The notes beneath the pieces were generated by a model. That model was not told the origin of the DNA and ran no database searches. It was given only the letters and a program-made list of their open reading frames with translations. A stretch of DNA of 64,000 bases from Epiperipatus broadwayi (taxonomy: Eukaryota > Onychophora > Udeonychophora > Euonychophora > Peripatidae): NCBI GenBank assembly GCA_028023455.1, contig JAQFVV010006736.1:308501-372500 (forward strand), in the 5' to 3' direction. A program made the position numbers and the translations under genes. Of this stretch, positions 28,130 to 40,860 are shown piece after piece; positions within the stretch are counted from its first letter, which is position 1; every line of letters starts with the position of its first letter.

Positions 28130-29494
28130 ATCAGGATGGAAAACAGTTGAAAGAGTTGTTGGATGTGTACAAAAGTATATTTTCAGAAGGCATAGGATAA
28201 AGCTTATGGAAAACTGACCATATCAAGCACAAGCATACCCAATACCACATCAATATAGAAATGCAGTGGAGGAACACCTAGAGAATATGTTAAACTAGGT
28301 AATTATTTCTAAATTCTCATCTCCATATAACAACCCGCTAGTTAGAGTAAAGAAAAAAAATGGGTTTATTCGATTGTGCCTAGATGCTCAGCAATTGAAT
28401 AAAATAACAGTGTTAGATACTGATGCACCACCACCTATAAATAAGTTATTAATGAAGTTTCATAAAAAAAATATTTTCAACTTTTGACCTAATGGCCAGT
28501 TACTGGCAAATCAAGCTGCATCCTGAGGACCCGAAATACACCGCTTTCCATTATAACGGATGGGCATATAATTTCAATTGAATTCCCTTCAGTTTAAAAA
28601 ACATAGGCATATAATTTCAACTGAATTCCCTTCAGTTTAAAGAACAGTGGGGCAGGATTAATGCAATGCCTTGATCAAGTATTATCTGATAAAATCAAAA
28701 ACTTGATTACTATGTATGTGGATGATATTATTTTAGCCTCAGAAAGTGTGGAAGAATACTTCAAAAATTTGAAATTGCTATTCGATGAATGTAAAAATAA
28801 AGGAATTAAATTTAGGCAAAAGCCATTTAATGACTACAGAAGTAAAATTTTTGGGACACATAATTAGTGAACAAGGAATATCTCCAAATCCAGAAGAATT
28901 CCAAGCTATACAACATTTCCCCAGGCCAACAAAGAAAAAAGACATTAAGTCTTTTCTTAGGTTGTGTAATTTTTTCAGTCAATTTTATAAAACTTTCTCA
29001 GATATGGAGCCTCTGTTACAACTATTAAGAAAAGATAAAAATGGGCATGGGAAAAGCAACAAGAGTGCAGTTTCAAAAGTGTAAAAAAGGTTTTTTAAAG
29101 GAAGTCATGTTGACATACCCAGATTTTGGTAAATCATTTATAGTACAAACGGACAGCAGTGGAATCGGATTGGGGGCTACGTTATCTCAGATGCAAGATG
29201 ATGGGAAGTATGGGGTGCTTTTTTTTAAGTCGTTTACTAAATGGGCCAGAGAAAAATTATACTGTAACTGAGAGAGAGGCTTTAGTGATCATGTGGGCCT
29301 TTAAAAAGTTTAGGCAGTACTTAATAGGGTCACAGGTGATAGTGATCACTGACCACAGGAACCTTGAGTTCCTTAATCATAGTTTTCTTACAAATAGTAG
29401 GTTGATCCAATGGAATCTATTCTTGCAAGAATTCGATTATAGTATACAGTATTGTCCAGGCAAAGACAATATGGTGGCAGATGCTTTAAGTTGA
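28130..29494 (+). pseudogene. Reverse transcriptase-RNase H of the gypsy-type element
   Basis: Fragments in several frames give the gypsy order. First are SPYNNPLVRVKKKNGFIRLC and LDAQQLNKIT (about 28320-28400), then a DLMASYWQIKLHPEDPKYTA block (28485-28545), then IPFSLKN (PFGLKN box). The catalytic YVDD is at 28715-28726, followed by LGHIISEQGISPNPE. RNase H follows from about 29130 with VQTDSSGIGLGATLSQ, TEREALVIMWAFKKFRQYL, DHRNLEFL and PGKDNMVADALS. Disablement comes from stops, a frameshift near 28800-28860, an approximate 50-bp tandem duplication across the PFGLKN box (28563-28644), and a frameshift between 29160 and 29270. The usual Arg after ADALS is a TGA at 29492, as expected from CGA decay. 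Confidence 0.85.
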
Positions 29495-30770
29495 TACCTG
29501 ATAGAACCTCAGATACAACATTTAAATTGTGATAATGCATACATAGCAATGGCAGAAATACATCAAGGTGAAATAGAATGTGGTTTGAAAAGGTTAAGAG
29601 AGTTGCAAGAAAAGGATGCAGAATGTAAACAAATAATATACTATTTGGGTCACCAACCTATAGGTGGATCTATAAACAATACACTATGGAAAAAAAGGAA
29701 ATGATATTGTTTAAAAGATGGACTTTTGCAACACAAAATGAAAGATAGCGAACATAGGTGAATTGTTTTGCCAATGGTCATGCAGAAACAGATGATCAAA
29801 TACATACATGAAAAATGCAGACATTACGAGGTAAGCAAAACTGAAGGATGGATAAGCAACTGGTTTTATTGGCTGAGAATGTATAGGAGTGTCTTAAATG
29901 TCATAGAGGGGTGTATAGTGTGTGCAAAAACCAAACCTCCTAATATGTCAAATGTGGGGCCATTGAGACCTATATATGCATATCAGCCTAACAGTTTATT
30001 GACAATAGATTTTTATGGACCATTACCTCAATTTAATCGAAAGAAATATTTGGTTGTGATTTATGTTTTTTCCAAGTTTGTGGCTATTTACCTGGTGGTG
30101 CAAGCTGATGCTAAACACACCATAAGGGTCCTTGAACATCAACATTTTTGAGATGTGGGAATCCCAAAACAAATAATGTCAGATCACAGAATGCCTTTTA
30201 TGTCTGAAGAATGGAGAAAATGGATGGAGTGTCACAAGATAAGGCATATCTTCACTTCAATTCACAATCTGCAATCTAATCCATGCGAACAAATCATGAG
30301 GGAATTGGGACATTTATTTCGTGTGTACCTACAGAATGGGTGAAGGAGGCAACAAGAGTAGCTGACATGATAAATTGATCAACGAATAAATCAACAGGAT
30401 TCAAGCCTATTAGACTCCATCAAGGAAAGAATGTCCCATGTCCATTCAAAACTATCTTACTGCTTAGATCGCCAGATAATGATAAAAAAGAGATGTAGAC
30501 GAGGCATGCCACAAGCTTAAAAGGATGGGCAGTATAAGACAAAAGGGGCAAGGGAAGGACAAATGTGCATTTAAGTGGGGGATGAAGTAATGGTGAGGGT
30601 AAATCCAGTAAGCCATCTGGAGAAAGGAATATATAAAAAATTTCAGCCAATATATGATGGGCCAAATAAAGTCATAAAAGAATATGGAAATAATGCATTT
30701 GAAATCGCACAGGGGTTGGAGAAAAAAGGAACGTTCAATGCTGATCTTTACAATTACTGAAAAAAGAATT
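29495..30770 (+). pseudogene. Integrase of the gypsy-type element
   Basis: The N-terminal zinc-binding module is visible around 29800-29940: H...H spacing in IHEKCRHYEVSKT, and C..C in CIVCAKTK. The core carries acidic residues at 30008-30010 (D in LLTIDFYGP), 30182-30184 (D in MSDHRMPF) and 30287-30289 (E in NPCEQIMREL). That is the D,D-E triad with spacing close to 35. The expected G after the second D is R here. A C-terminal GPY/F-like module (GDEVMVRV ... FQPIYDGPNKVIKEYGNNAFEI) spans about 30575-30700. Stops at 30149 and a frame change near 30340 break it. No chromodomain is evident. Integrase joins the element's DNA to the genome. Confidence 0.85.
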
Positions 30771-30883
30771 ATAGTAAATAAATATGATGACAGAGTTATA
30801 GGAAGACACATTGTAATGAAATAAAGTAGTGGGAGGTAATATAATATTTATAAATTTAGGTTTTGAAACTAAAATGCTCAGAA

Positions 30884-32656
30884 TGATAACTGAAGTACAT
30901 TGTTATTGAATTATAGTGGTATTTAAAAATAGTAGTATCTCATAAATTTCGTCTTTTTAAAAAAATAAAGTGGGAATAAAAGTTAAAAGAAAAATTAAAA
31001 ACTAAAGAGTAGGATAGGGGGGTTTTTATTAAAGAAAATAAATAATAAACGCTTTAAAAGAGGGTGGGATTTTTTTTATTTTAAAGAAGAAAAAAATCGA
31101 TTTTATAAATAAAATGATTTAATATTATTTTGATTAGTTTGTAATAAAAGAAAAAAATAATAATAAGGAGAATTTCATTTTGTTTTATAATAAAACAAAT
31201 GTGTGTGTGTGTATGTGTAAAAGTTTTGAAGAAAAAATAGAAGGCCAATCAGAGTGGAGTAAAGGACAGTAATTTTACGAGACAATAGATGCTAGAGATA
31301 ACAAAAAGTTTCCATTGTTAAGACGTTTTAAAAACTTTCAACATTCCATTTTATTTCGAGTATTTTAAAAACATTTAAAAATATTTCTTGAAATTACATA
31401 TATAACAATTATATAAATTGTTATGTCTACCAAAATGATGCAGTGTTAAATTACCGTATTGTACAATCGGCTGAAAACCTCACTGCACAAACATCAGCAG
31501 GAAGTTTGGTGGGTAAATCATGGTCAAGTAAAGCAATAAAATGCCAGTGTGTCAATGCAGAGAAAACCCACAAAAGTTGTATGATATCATGAAGTCAAGG
31601 AATGTTTGCTTGAAGTTAGCATTAATTGATAATAAATAATTTTTAGAGAAACTACATTGTGCCGCGTACGTCATTTCGAACTTTCCAAATCCTAGGTAAC
31701 TTTTGATTTTAGTATTCTCTCATTCTTTATTTCCTTTCAAAATGAATAAAAAATAAACTGTGGTAAAGAAAACTTTAAACATTACAAAATAATATTTAGG
31801 AAGTATAAATGATATTGGCTTCTGTATTTAATTATATTTAAAGACATTGTGTATACGTATGGGTGTATCTTAATCTAATATGTCAAGTATATTTTATTTA
31901 ATATAATTTATTAAAATATTTATTTAAAATGAAAAGAGTATTATAATGTATTTAATTATTTATTTAAAATGAAAAGAGTAATATAATATATTAAAATATT
32001 TATTTAAAATGAAAAGAGTATGTGTGTTTAACTTATAAAGCAAAATGATTGTCTTTTGGTTTTTTTCTTAAAAAAAAGGAAATACTTAAAATGTCATTTA
32101 AATATTTACACTTATGTTTTCAATACACACATTTAATTTGAACAATATTTTAATAAGATGGGAATGGAGAGATTTAATTATTAACAAGAAACAATTAAGT
32201 TAAAATTAAAAGAATAGAGAAACTATATTTTTTTAAAAGTAATGATTTGTTGTTAAAGACATTAATGTTTTCTCGTTCAGTAAATTATCATTATTATTGG
32301 GATAGGATTATTAGAGAGGGCGGAATTTTATTTTCTTAAAAGGTAGTTACAATCCGATGAGCTAGTTGGAGACTTCAGGTACTGGATTTAGTGCTAATTA
32401 GATAAATATGTTGATTACAAATGTAGTTAACTGGCACCTAAAAGGTTTATTTTAAAAATAATGAAGTGTTTATTTGGTTGGTATTTGTCCAGTAGTTGAG
32501 TGTTTATGTTAATGGTAGTTTGCTGCCAATGATATTTTGCACTTTACCTGAGGACGAAACACCTTTAAAGATTGGATAATAAGGAACGTAGAGTATTAGT
32601 TTTTTTCTCCTATTCGTCATTGTTACTTATTATAGATAAAGAAGGTGGTAAGTTCA
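30884..32656 (+). repeat. 3' LTR of the gypsy-type element
   Basis: Direct repeat of the 5' LTR. A purine-rich GTGGGAGG at 30829-30836 precedes it by about 50 bases and may be the polypurine tract, in which case the LTR proper may start nearer 30837 and the left LTR has lost its first bases. The internal TTTATTTAAAATGAAAAGAG repeat is present three times (about 31920-32020), against two in the 5' copy. Right end candidate is AAGTTCA at 32650-32656. Confidence 0.8.
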
Positions 32657-33560
32657 ATATATTGAAACAGTCAGCTTTTACAACCCAACTGTTTCACCTA
32701 TTATATTCTATAGTAGTATTCTTTTATATGTAATAACCACCAAATTCTCGAATATTATGCTAATAGTATCAAAAAAAAAACCTGGCTAAATTCAAACCTA
32801 AATACTTTAACTATGTGTGTGTGTGCGTATATCTCTGCATATAGAGAGAAATTTGCATTTATATTTGTAAATCTCTAAAAATACGCACATATATATTTCT
32901 AATAAGAATTAAATGAAAAACGAGTTGTATGTGTAACTTAAGACTACATATATGCTAGAAGAGTAATGTTAATAGAATTTAAAACATTAAAGTTTCTTTA
33001 TTTTAAAATATTGATTAAATTAGTAATATTTGAAATTATATATTTCTGCATATATCGCCAAATTAAACGATGGAGTTACATATATTACAAAATATTTTTC
33101 TATAATTTTGGATTTGTTTTTCTAGTAATAATGACACCAGAAAAAATAATCCTGCTGGCTGAAAATTGACCCAGTTTTAATTAAAGTTAAAATTAGATTT
33201 AAATTGGGGAAAACTGAATAAATTACCACGTGTCACTCAGGCTAAAGTTGACCTAAGTGAAAAATAAGCACAGCGAGTCCACTGAATTTTGAAACAGCAA
33301 GTAAGCTAAGAAAATGAATCTAAAAATAATATAACAAGGAGAGGGGGGGTGCTGATATATATATAAGCTGTAGCAGCCACCTTAAAGACACTTGGACACT
33401 CTCTAAGATTATAATTTTAATAAAGTACTTGAATAGTGTTGATGATGATCATGTTGGGGTAAGAGCCTAAAACCTTGCCTTTCATCTCCAATGAGAAGCT
33501 GCCTAATGCGGAAAAAGATGAAGTAACAACCATCACCACCTAAAGAAGTTCCGATGAAGA

Positions 33561-33614
33561 AATAACTTATCAGCATGGAAAAGAAAAAATAACTTATCAG
33601 CATGGAAAAGAAAA
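33561..33614. repeat. 27-bp perfect tandem duplication
   Basis: Unit begins AATAACTTATCAGCATGG; the two copies are 33561-33587 and 33588-33614 with no mismatch. Confidence 0.9.
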
Positions 33615-35464
33615 GAACAGGGTAAATACTCCTTCAATTCTAAAGCTTTCAACTAAACTCAACTCTAAAATGCTAGTTTAATTGAATGGCCATAATAATA
33701 ATGTAAACTAAACTTACTTCTAAATGTAAATTTTATTTTGTTTCAATCTTAAAATCTTGCCTGATTTCCTGATTCAAACTGATTTCCTATTTAAACTGAT
33801 TTAAAATGATATAAACTGATTTCATATTTAAAATAATTTATAAACTGATTTAATATCTGATAACTAATTTAATAATTTAATATTTGATAAATACCGATTT
33901 AACTGTTTTATGATTTTATCTGAGTTATTTACATAAATAACATCTTTCATTTATTGATATAATTTCTTTATTTGTTGGTTTACTTGTTGAATTTATATAT
34001 GATTGATTGAGTTATGCATTAATCTTATTCTAAGTAATTAAATGCTATTCAATTTTAACTTGCTAAAATCAATGTTTTAAATGTTTTAATATAACTTTAG
34101 TCATGTATAATACAAAATGATCTGTTTTAAAATAATTATTAAAATTTTTAAGTTATTTTATCTATCTTAAGTTAATGATAATATTTGCCATCACTAATCT
34201 TATAAACTTATAATTATCGAAACTGAATCAATCAAATATTAACTAAAGTCGCATAAGTTTCATTTTAAAACAAAGCCAAATTTCAGATTTCCCTTACGTG
34301 AAATCTTATCTTATTTTAGATCTTATATTTTGTTTAATTGAATCTATGTCAAATCTTATTATTTTAGTTATGTTATTGTTTATGCTATATGTATTTAAAA
34401 CCAAGTTTTATTCATAATTAAATCATTGTTGAGAAGTAAATATGTATTCTCACGCATATATATGTAATTGCGCGTATATATGTAACTCTGTTTTGAAACG
34501 AATAAAATATCTTGATTAAGATATAATTACAAGCTTACAGTTATTCTAAAATAGATTTGCTTTTAAATATAATATTTAACCAGTATTCAGTTGAAGTGAT
34601 GAAATGCAGCATAAATTCATAATTCTGTATTGCAATTTCCCCATATGCTGTAATCCTCCTTAAAGAAATAAAAGCCTATATAGATAGCTTTATAAATTGG
34701 ATTCATAAGTTTTCCTAAATAGTATAATTATAAATACTATAATATGAACTGATACAGGGTAGTTTCATGAAGGAAACTATTATTTAGTGTCTTAATTTTT
34801 ATGATATGATAATGTTGTCAGCGGTACGTATGTGTCCTTAAGAAACGCCTGGCGTACTCACTTATTGCTGTATTGTTTAATGGTTGTATGTGATCATGCT
34901 GCACCATTACTCTTACTTCAGGCAATTTTCTTCTTCATATGGGATTGGTACATGCCTCCCATTCTGCATTCTTATGAATGGAGCATGAGACTCCACAGAG
35001 TATAAGAATCCTACTTAAATAAATTGCTCGATCATCCGGACTAAAGGCCTCCTATTTCACAGCAATGAGTTTGGTCAAAGGGAACCATTACTTGGTAAAA
35101 ATCCTGTGAATAAGGTACACATACGAGATGCAAAAGACTCAGAATTGTATGTTTATATATGCATTAGTATTGGAAGTCTGGCTGCCAATGATCAGTTCAT
35201 CCCGCCATTATAATTGTTAATTTCAGCTTTGATCTGAGTTCGAATCCAATTTGGAATGTATATTAGTTGTATAGAGAATATATTAATTATTTGTGCTTAG
35301 TAAAATGTTATGTTCTTTATAAATCTTTATAATCACTTCCACTAACTATAAAGCAAATCTAGATCCAATTATAGCATAAACTAGGCATAGATAATCATGA
35401 GCAAATTCATTTAGTTGTAAAATTAATATTCAGGCTCATGAAAATGTAAATTCAAATGTATCAT

Positions 35465-35812
35465 AATTTCATCACCTGTGAGTGATAGATTCACATATAT
35501 ATAGCTAAATAAATTAATTATTTGTAACCTAAAAATTACAATCACCTGCAGTGATTAAAATGCTATATATAAATCGGAAGTGCACAAATATTAAGTTATT
35601 ACTTATGAGTGATAAACACCATATATATGTAAGAAATCCGATAATTTGTGATTTGAAACTTAATATCACCTGCGAGTGATTTTATCTACCTCCTATATAT
35701 GTAAACCAAGTTATGTAAAACTCAGCCATAAGGAAATATATATCCAAAACCATCACTTGCATGTGAACCCAAATTTAATGTAAATATCCATTAATCACCT
35801 ACGTGTGAGACC
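35465..35812. repeat. Array of small palindromes ATCAC-CTGCGA-GTGAT
   Basis: Six diverged copies of a 16-base palindrome start at about 35471, 35541, 35599, 35665, 35752 and 35794. The best are ATCACCTGTGAGTGAT and ATCACCTGCGAGTGAT. They are separated by 40-90 bases that usually include an ATATAT-rich tract. Each can fold into a 5-bp stem with a 6-base loop. The irregular spacing argues against a CRISPR and fits a degenerate satellite. Confidence 0.65.
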
Positions 35813-38800
35813 AAGCATTTAACTATTGTAATTTTGTTTTATTTATTATTTCAAAATTTAACTTCATTAAATTGGTTTTAAATTTAGCTTTGCTTTATGT
35901 CTTAGTCTTGCTCGCCAACTCATAATCATTCTATCATTTAGTAATTATTTTATTATTAGTTATTAAAGTCATTTCATTGTTTAATAATCATATACTAACC
36001 ACATGATACCTATATATCTATACTTGATACAATGTCGCCTTCCTCCCAGTCTTTTGCTCTACTGTTGTTCTACTGCCGGAACGTGATGAAGGAGAATACT
36101 GCTGTGGCCTCACCTGTGTCATCCACATATATTTACCTAAGGCAACCAGTTCTTCCCTCCTATACTTAATGATTATTCTGCATTAGTCTGAAACCAAATA
36201 TCGATTATTAGACTAAATCTGCATTGTTCTTGAGCTTGATTATTTGCTCATGTCTTATATATATAACAGCAGCCACTTTAGTGATGTAATCAATGTTCTA
36301 TCCTAGGCTAACATGTCCACTTATAAAATAGCAAATCATGATAATAAGGTAGGATGTTGGAATATTAAACTTATAGGCATAATTTATTAACTACATACCC
36401 ATATTATATTTAGATGTATGATGAGAATGGTTATATTCCTATTGAGTCTTATCTTGCTAAGTAATACCTGCATGCTTTTGCTCCCACAAATTAAACCTGT
36501 ATAATTGCTGTTTATTTTATTGATTACTTTGAATTATTAATAAATCATTTTAAATTTAATTCATTTCATATCATTTTTGCTCATAATCTAATTCCAATCC
36601 AATTGCAATTCATTTATTATCTTACATTTATATGATATGCATTATAGTTTTAAGTGTTAACTTTATATTTATTTAATTAGCATGGAATTTAATTTAATTA
36701 TCCCTTTAATTAGCTATTTTGGGTAGTCAGTTTTGGAGTCTCGTGTTTCTCCCTGTTCAGAGCCAACTTGCAAATTAAATCAAAACCCATGTATAACACT
36801 CAGAAATGTTGTTCATAAGGTATTAAATCATGGAGTTCTGGGAATGAGTTAGAGTTTGATTAGTCTCGGGATCACCCCACCCCTTTTGATTGGCTTTGGT
36901 GGTACTTTATCTAGACTCTGGATTTTGTTACATGGATATATATATATATATTAAAATTATAATGAGATTTTTATATATTTATTTAAATATACTTAGATTA
37001 AAATGTAATTAGGCATTACTTAAAAACTATTATTGCTACATAAAATCTTATTATCTAGTAATAGTACTTTTGTCTAAGGTACTTTTAAACTAAAAGTGGG
37101 CCTATTTTTAGTTTAGTTCTCTAGATTTTATATGAGTAGTAAACTACTTATAAGTACTTTTTATTTACGAAAATTAGTAAAATCACAATTTTTTGGTACA
37201 TTTTTATAAATAAACAAGTATTTCCTATAACAAAAAATATATAATAATTAGCAGATTTTTATACTAATTAACATGTTTCATGGACTTTATAGTTGTAAAT
37301 ATTGAAAATAAAATGAAATTTTTTGTAAGTAACCAATTAAAAATTATTGAAAATATATATAGAAAGTTATGATTCTTCCAGTTTTACACATATAAAATAT
37401 TTATGCCTGATTTACAAATCTTATATAATCTATAGTACTAAACAAAAAGTAAGTCTTTATTTTTGTATTAAATATGAATCATAAAAAAACTATTATTGGT
37501 TGATAATGGAATTCCAGCTTGCAATAAGAATTTTTAATTGGTATTTGCATAATTACATTATAGTTAAAATTATCTAGATAGATATATGCATGATTATCAT
37601 TATATATATATATATATATATTACCAATTAAATTCAAGAGTCTGTAGGATAATTTTTATTTTTTCTTCTATAATATTGTAAACAATTGTCTAATATAATT
37701 TTCAGAAGCAAATTAAAAAAATTCACTACAGATTCTTGAAATGTGATTGGTTGCATATATTTCAAGTTTAAATACATTAATTATTACATATATTTTTCAA
37801 TGGAATGGATTCACTTTTTATGTAGGTTTTAAAATTAAGAGTAAATTATTTTTTAGGCCATGTTGCAGGTGCTTGATTATTGGTTTAAGCTCTCTATATA
37901 CATATATTTATAACAAGTTAAAATTATTCACACATTAAAGTAACACTAATCGTATTTACAATACATAAAGGTCGGATGTTGTTATATTGTAAAAATCAAG
38001 TATTCAAACCTCTGATTTATCTGACAAAGATAGAATAAGATTTGAAATATATGGATAATAAGTGAGAATGGATCTAATTTTTACACTGAATAGTTTTTAA
38101 TTTTATGTAGAAGCAGATGTAAGAGAATTTCATCAATGCTTGAATTTGAGTTATTTTATATATATTTCAAATATAAAACATTATTTATCATACGCATATA
38201 TATTTGTATGTGTTAAATTACGTATTTTCATAGATTTCAAATTAAATAAAGAATAGAAATAAAGAGGATTAATTTATTAATTTATTTTATTTTTGAAAGC
38301 AATTACTCCGTTCAGTTGAATTTATTATAACACCTCATTCAGTTTTTATGATCACATTACATGGCTTAATTTTTTGATGCTTTTTTTCTTGTATTATTCA
38401 ATTATCAAGTTGCACAAAGTAGAATTTCTTTCTCTTATTATGTTTTTTAAAAGGAACATTTTATCTTCTAAATGAGATATAACTATTTTGTTTTTACTTT
38501 ATAATATTTTGATTTATGATTCTCACTGTTTTTTTTAAACATCTCACGATCTTCTTACATTTTTATATTCTATAATTTAAAATAAATATCATTATTAAAA
38601 ATAGAATAAAATAAAAACAAATAAGAATTAAATAAAAGATATAAAGGTTTTTTTATATTTAAATTAAATTTCCTGCTGGGAAAAAAGCTCATATGTGCAA
38701 TAGATGCATACCATGAAGCTACAAGATCGGAGACAAATTGACAGCTAAGTTTAATTAACGTGTATTTCATTTTGCTGTTTATTTTTTTGTACTTAAAAAA

Positions 38801-39503
38801 AAAAATAGAAAATTGGTATTGTAAATTTTTTTTTTTGATATTTTTAGGCATAATTTTGTTTTCCTAAATAAACTTTGATATTATATGTTTTGCTTTTTAT
38901 TGTAATATGATCAACTGAAAATAGTGTTGTAAAGAAAGCAGAATTGTAGCTAATAGATTTACATTTTTAACCCCCTCCCCATTTCCTTAAATAGGATATC
39001 GGTCCAGCAATTTTCCTTTCTGTAATCTGTATTATTTTTATCTGGTTTCTGGAAAATAAAATTTAACTTGAGCAATTGAACATACTATTCCTTCACTTTT
39101 TGTTTCGTCATTGTAAAAACGCTTTAGCTTTACTTTATATTCAAATAGGATGCTGGATAAAATTAAAGTAAATATTTTGTAATTTATTATTAGTAAAATA
39201 TACCAGATTTTTCTAAGTCAATGTTACTTATAATATATAATGACTTAATATTTATTTTTATATATTTCTCAATTTAATGACGTTTTTCCCAGCTTTTTAT
39301 ACTGTATATTGTTTGAACTAATCCTTATTAAAATAATAATATAGTTAATGAAGAAATCACAGAGTGTTCAAGTATCTAAATATCAGAATGAGTGTAACAG
39401 TTCTATTCATCTCACTACAGCTGATTTTTTTAACAGTTATCCTTTTTATTTATGTTACTATTGTAAATAATTTAAATTAAAAAATAATTAAAACTTTACT
39501 TAC

Positions 39504-39658
39504 GCATGAGTAGTTGGACTAACATTAATTCTCTCAGGTTCACTTCCAGATTCAAATTTATTTGCTATAGTGACGTTATGTCCGAATAAACAATACCGAG
39601 GCATTTTACTGCCAACAACACCTGCTAACACAGAACCAGAATGAAGACCAATTCGCAT
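39504..39658 (-). CDS. GUCY1A: Soluble guanylate cyclase alpha subunit, penultimate coding exon
   Basis: Cyclase catalytic-domain exon of 155 bp (51 codons plus two bases). A TATTTTCAG acceptor precedes the ATG codon at 39658-39656 (a phase-0 internal Met, not a start). A GTAAGT donor follows GC of a split Ala codon. It reads [20 protein letters not shown], then [20 protein letters not shown] and INVSPTTH. The RIGLHSG and PRYCLFG blocks are hallmarks of class III cyclases. The N-V-T-I-A-N-K motif is alpha type: beta subunits carry the N...S-R pair that helps stabilise the transition state, and alpha has Lys at the Arg position. With the exon at 14246-14444 it rebuilds a normal alpha C-terminus. 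Upstream exons are not in the window. Confidence 0.93.
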
Positions 39659-40649
39659 CTGAAAATATAAATTTTTGATCTTGTATATAATAGTATTTCT
39701 AATCAAGAAAGGAAACAAAACAAACTATTTTTTCTTTTTTTAAAAAAAATATTTCAGATTTATTTATTTATATTACTATTAATATAATGCAAAAAATATT
39801 ACTACTAATTTATTGTTCATAAAACTTATATACTTATTCTATCTGCCCAGTTTTAATGTTTGAATTTCTAACATTTATTTATAATTCTCAAAGTTTAGAA
39901 AATCCTTTGCTCTTATTCATATGTGAAAACGATTGGCAACATGTCCACTTTCAATTTAGCAACATTATTTTTGTTTATTAATAATATTTTTTATATACGA
40001 TTTTTTTATGTCAGCCTAAAATATGTTTTTTTATTGAGACTGTCATTTTGAAAACTGCACACTGATAGAATAATGTTTAACTCATTCTATTAAATAAATA
40101 GTTTAAACTAATAGTAATAATTTTATTTAGGATAAATTAAATAAAGAAGTCATAATTTCTATAATTAGTCAGTCTGAGATTATACCAAACTCTAAAAAAA
40201 AAAAACAGGCTGACAATCATCTAGAAACTTTCAACTTTAAAGTTCTTAAATAAAAAAACTCAAAAAAATTATCAAATATAAACAAAATCAAAAAATAAAA
40301 ATGCTAAAATTTATAAAATGTCATCAAAAAATTACAACAAAAAAGAGGGAAAATTCTTAATTTCAAATGATATTGTAATATTTCCAAAATATAATGGAGA
40401 TCCACTGTTTGAAGATCTATTGATTTACTCAATTAAAATATTCAAACAATATTAAATAAAAATAGAATTTAGTAAAAATAATTTCTAAATTTTAGCTTGC
40501 ATTGGAACTGCTGAGTGCTGCAATAGATGCAGCTGTGCCACAAAAAACGACCACATATTTTGTTTTATAAATTTATTTGTTAAAAATTGCCTTTGTATAG
40601 TTATCTAGGAACTATTTTTTCAATTTCATCATCTTTAACTTTCATCACA

Positions 40650-40860
40650 GTAAGGACAAAAAAGAGATGTTAATAATAGATGGATAATTAAAATTATAAA
40701 TAGGATTCCAAAAAATCTAGAAAGTCATATGTAAGGTGGATGAATAAAATAAAGAAGTTTACTGATCTGATCTAGACAAGAGAGGTTATGAATTTAGATA
40801 AATTGGATTAGACTTAGAAAGACTTTTGTTCTGAAGTTGATTAATTATAGTTGATATATA
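40650..40860 (+). pseudogene. 3' end fragment of the 18.6-kb LINE family
   Basis: Translated on the plus strand, RDVNNRWIIKI, then PKNLESHM, then a WIRLRKTF block match the C-terminal region of the LINE at 21180-21360 (DNRW.VEIL, PKRL, WIEHGKSF). As there, it is followed by a short TATATAT stretch. A 5'-truncated copy ending in the element's 3' terminus is typical of target-primed insertion. Confidence 0.65.

Larger units (their letters stand above)
24857..32656 (+). mobile_element. Complete but inactivated gypsy-type (Metaviridae-like) LTR retrotransposon
   Basis: Two long direct repeats (about 24857-26610 and 30884-32656) flank a leader and gag, protease, reverse transcriptase-RNase H and integrase remnants in gypsy (not copia) order. 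It lies antisense to the host gene, inside the 25-kb intron. Candidate termini are TG...CA at the outer edges, with TATAT-type flanks on both sides (before 24857 and after 32656). The surrounding AT-richness makes that target duplication weak. All internal frames contain stops or frameshifts, yet domains are easily read, so it is old but much younger than the LINE and Penelope remnants. No envelope-like frame is present between integrase and the 3' LTR. Confidence 0.85.
33170..36950. other. Unclassified block of moderate G+C, possibly an old element
   Basis: Between two A+T-rich stretches, this block has islands with unusual words. Examples are a TATATATATAAGC box at 33355-33369, CCTGGCGTACTC near 34846, ACTAAAGGCCTCC near 35041, GCCGGAACGTGATGAAGG near 36076 and ATCACCCCACCCC near 36870. 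It contains no readable protein. An imperfect tRNA-like GAGTTCGAATCC occurs at 35237-35248 without a convincing A box. A perfect 27-bp tandem duplication lies at 33561-33614. Long-terminal-repeat or other mobile origin is a guess. Confidence 0.35.
14445..39503 (-). other. Intron of the guanylate cyclase alpha gene, about 25 kb
   Basis: The intron is bounded by a GTAAGT donor (minus strand, 39503-39498) and a TATTATTAG acceptor (ending at 14445). The two exons join in phase as ...TTH-A-LLIK. Its length comes largely from inserted elements: a LINE, a palindromic repeat cluster, a 7.8-kb LTR retrotransposon and an unclassified block. The remaining stretches (about 14.5-18.5, 21.5-22.1, 23.0-23.5 and 37.0-39.5 kb) are A+T-rich and show no gene or RNA to me. 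At 16440-16680 two diverged copies of an ACTGAC(A/C)TCTTCAGAT block occur about 160 bases apart. Confidence 0.8.

Noticed and set aside
30420-30811. Minus-strand open frames opposite the gypsy-type integrase
   Set aside because: They are shadows of the plus-strand integrase C-terminal frame, which shows a real GPY/F-like module.
32630-32665. Firm 5-bp target-site duplication for the LTR element
   Set aside because: The candidate TATAT flanks are simple A+T sequence that would match by chance, so I give it only as a possibility.
35225-35260. tRNA gene or tRNA-like B box (GAGTTCGAATCC)
   Set aside because: No acceptable A box at the right distance and no cloverleaf; no flanking duplications.
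35465-35812. CRISPR-like array
   Set aside because: Repeats are only about 16 bases, diverged and irregularly spaced, and the host is a eukaryote. It is better explained as a degenerate satellite.
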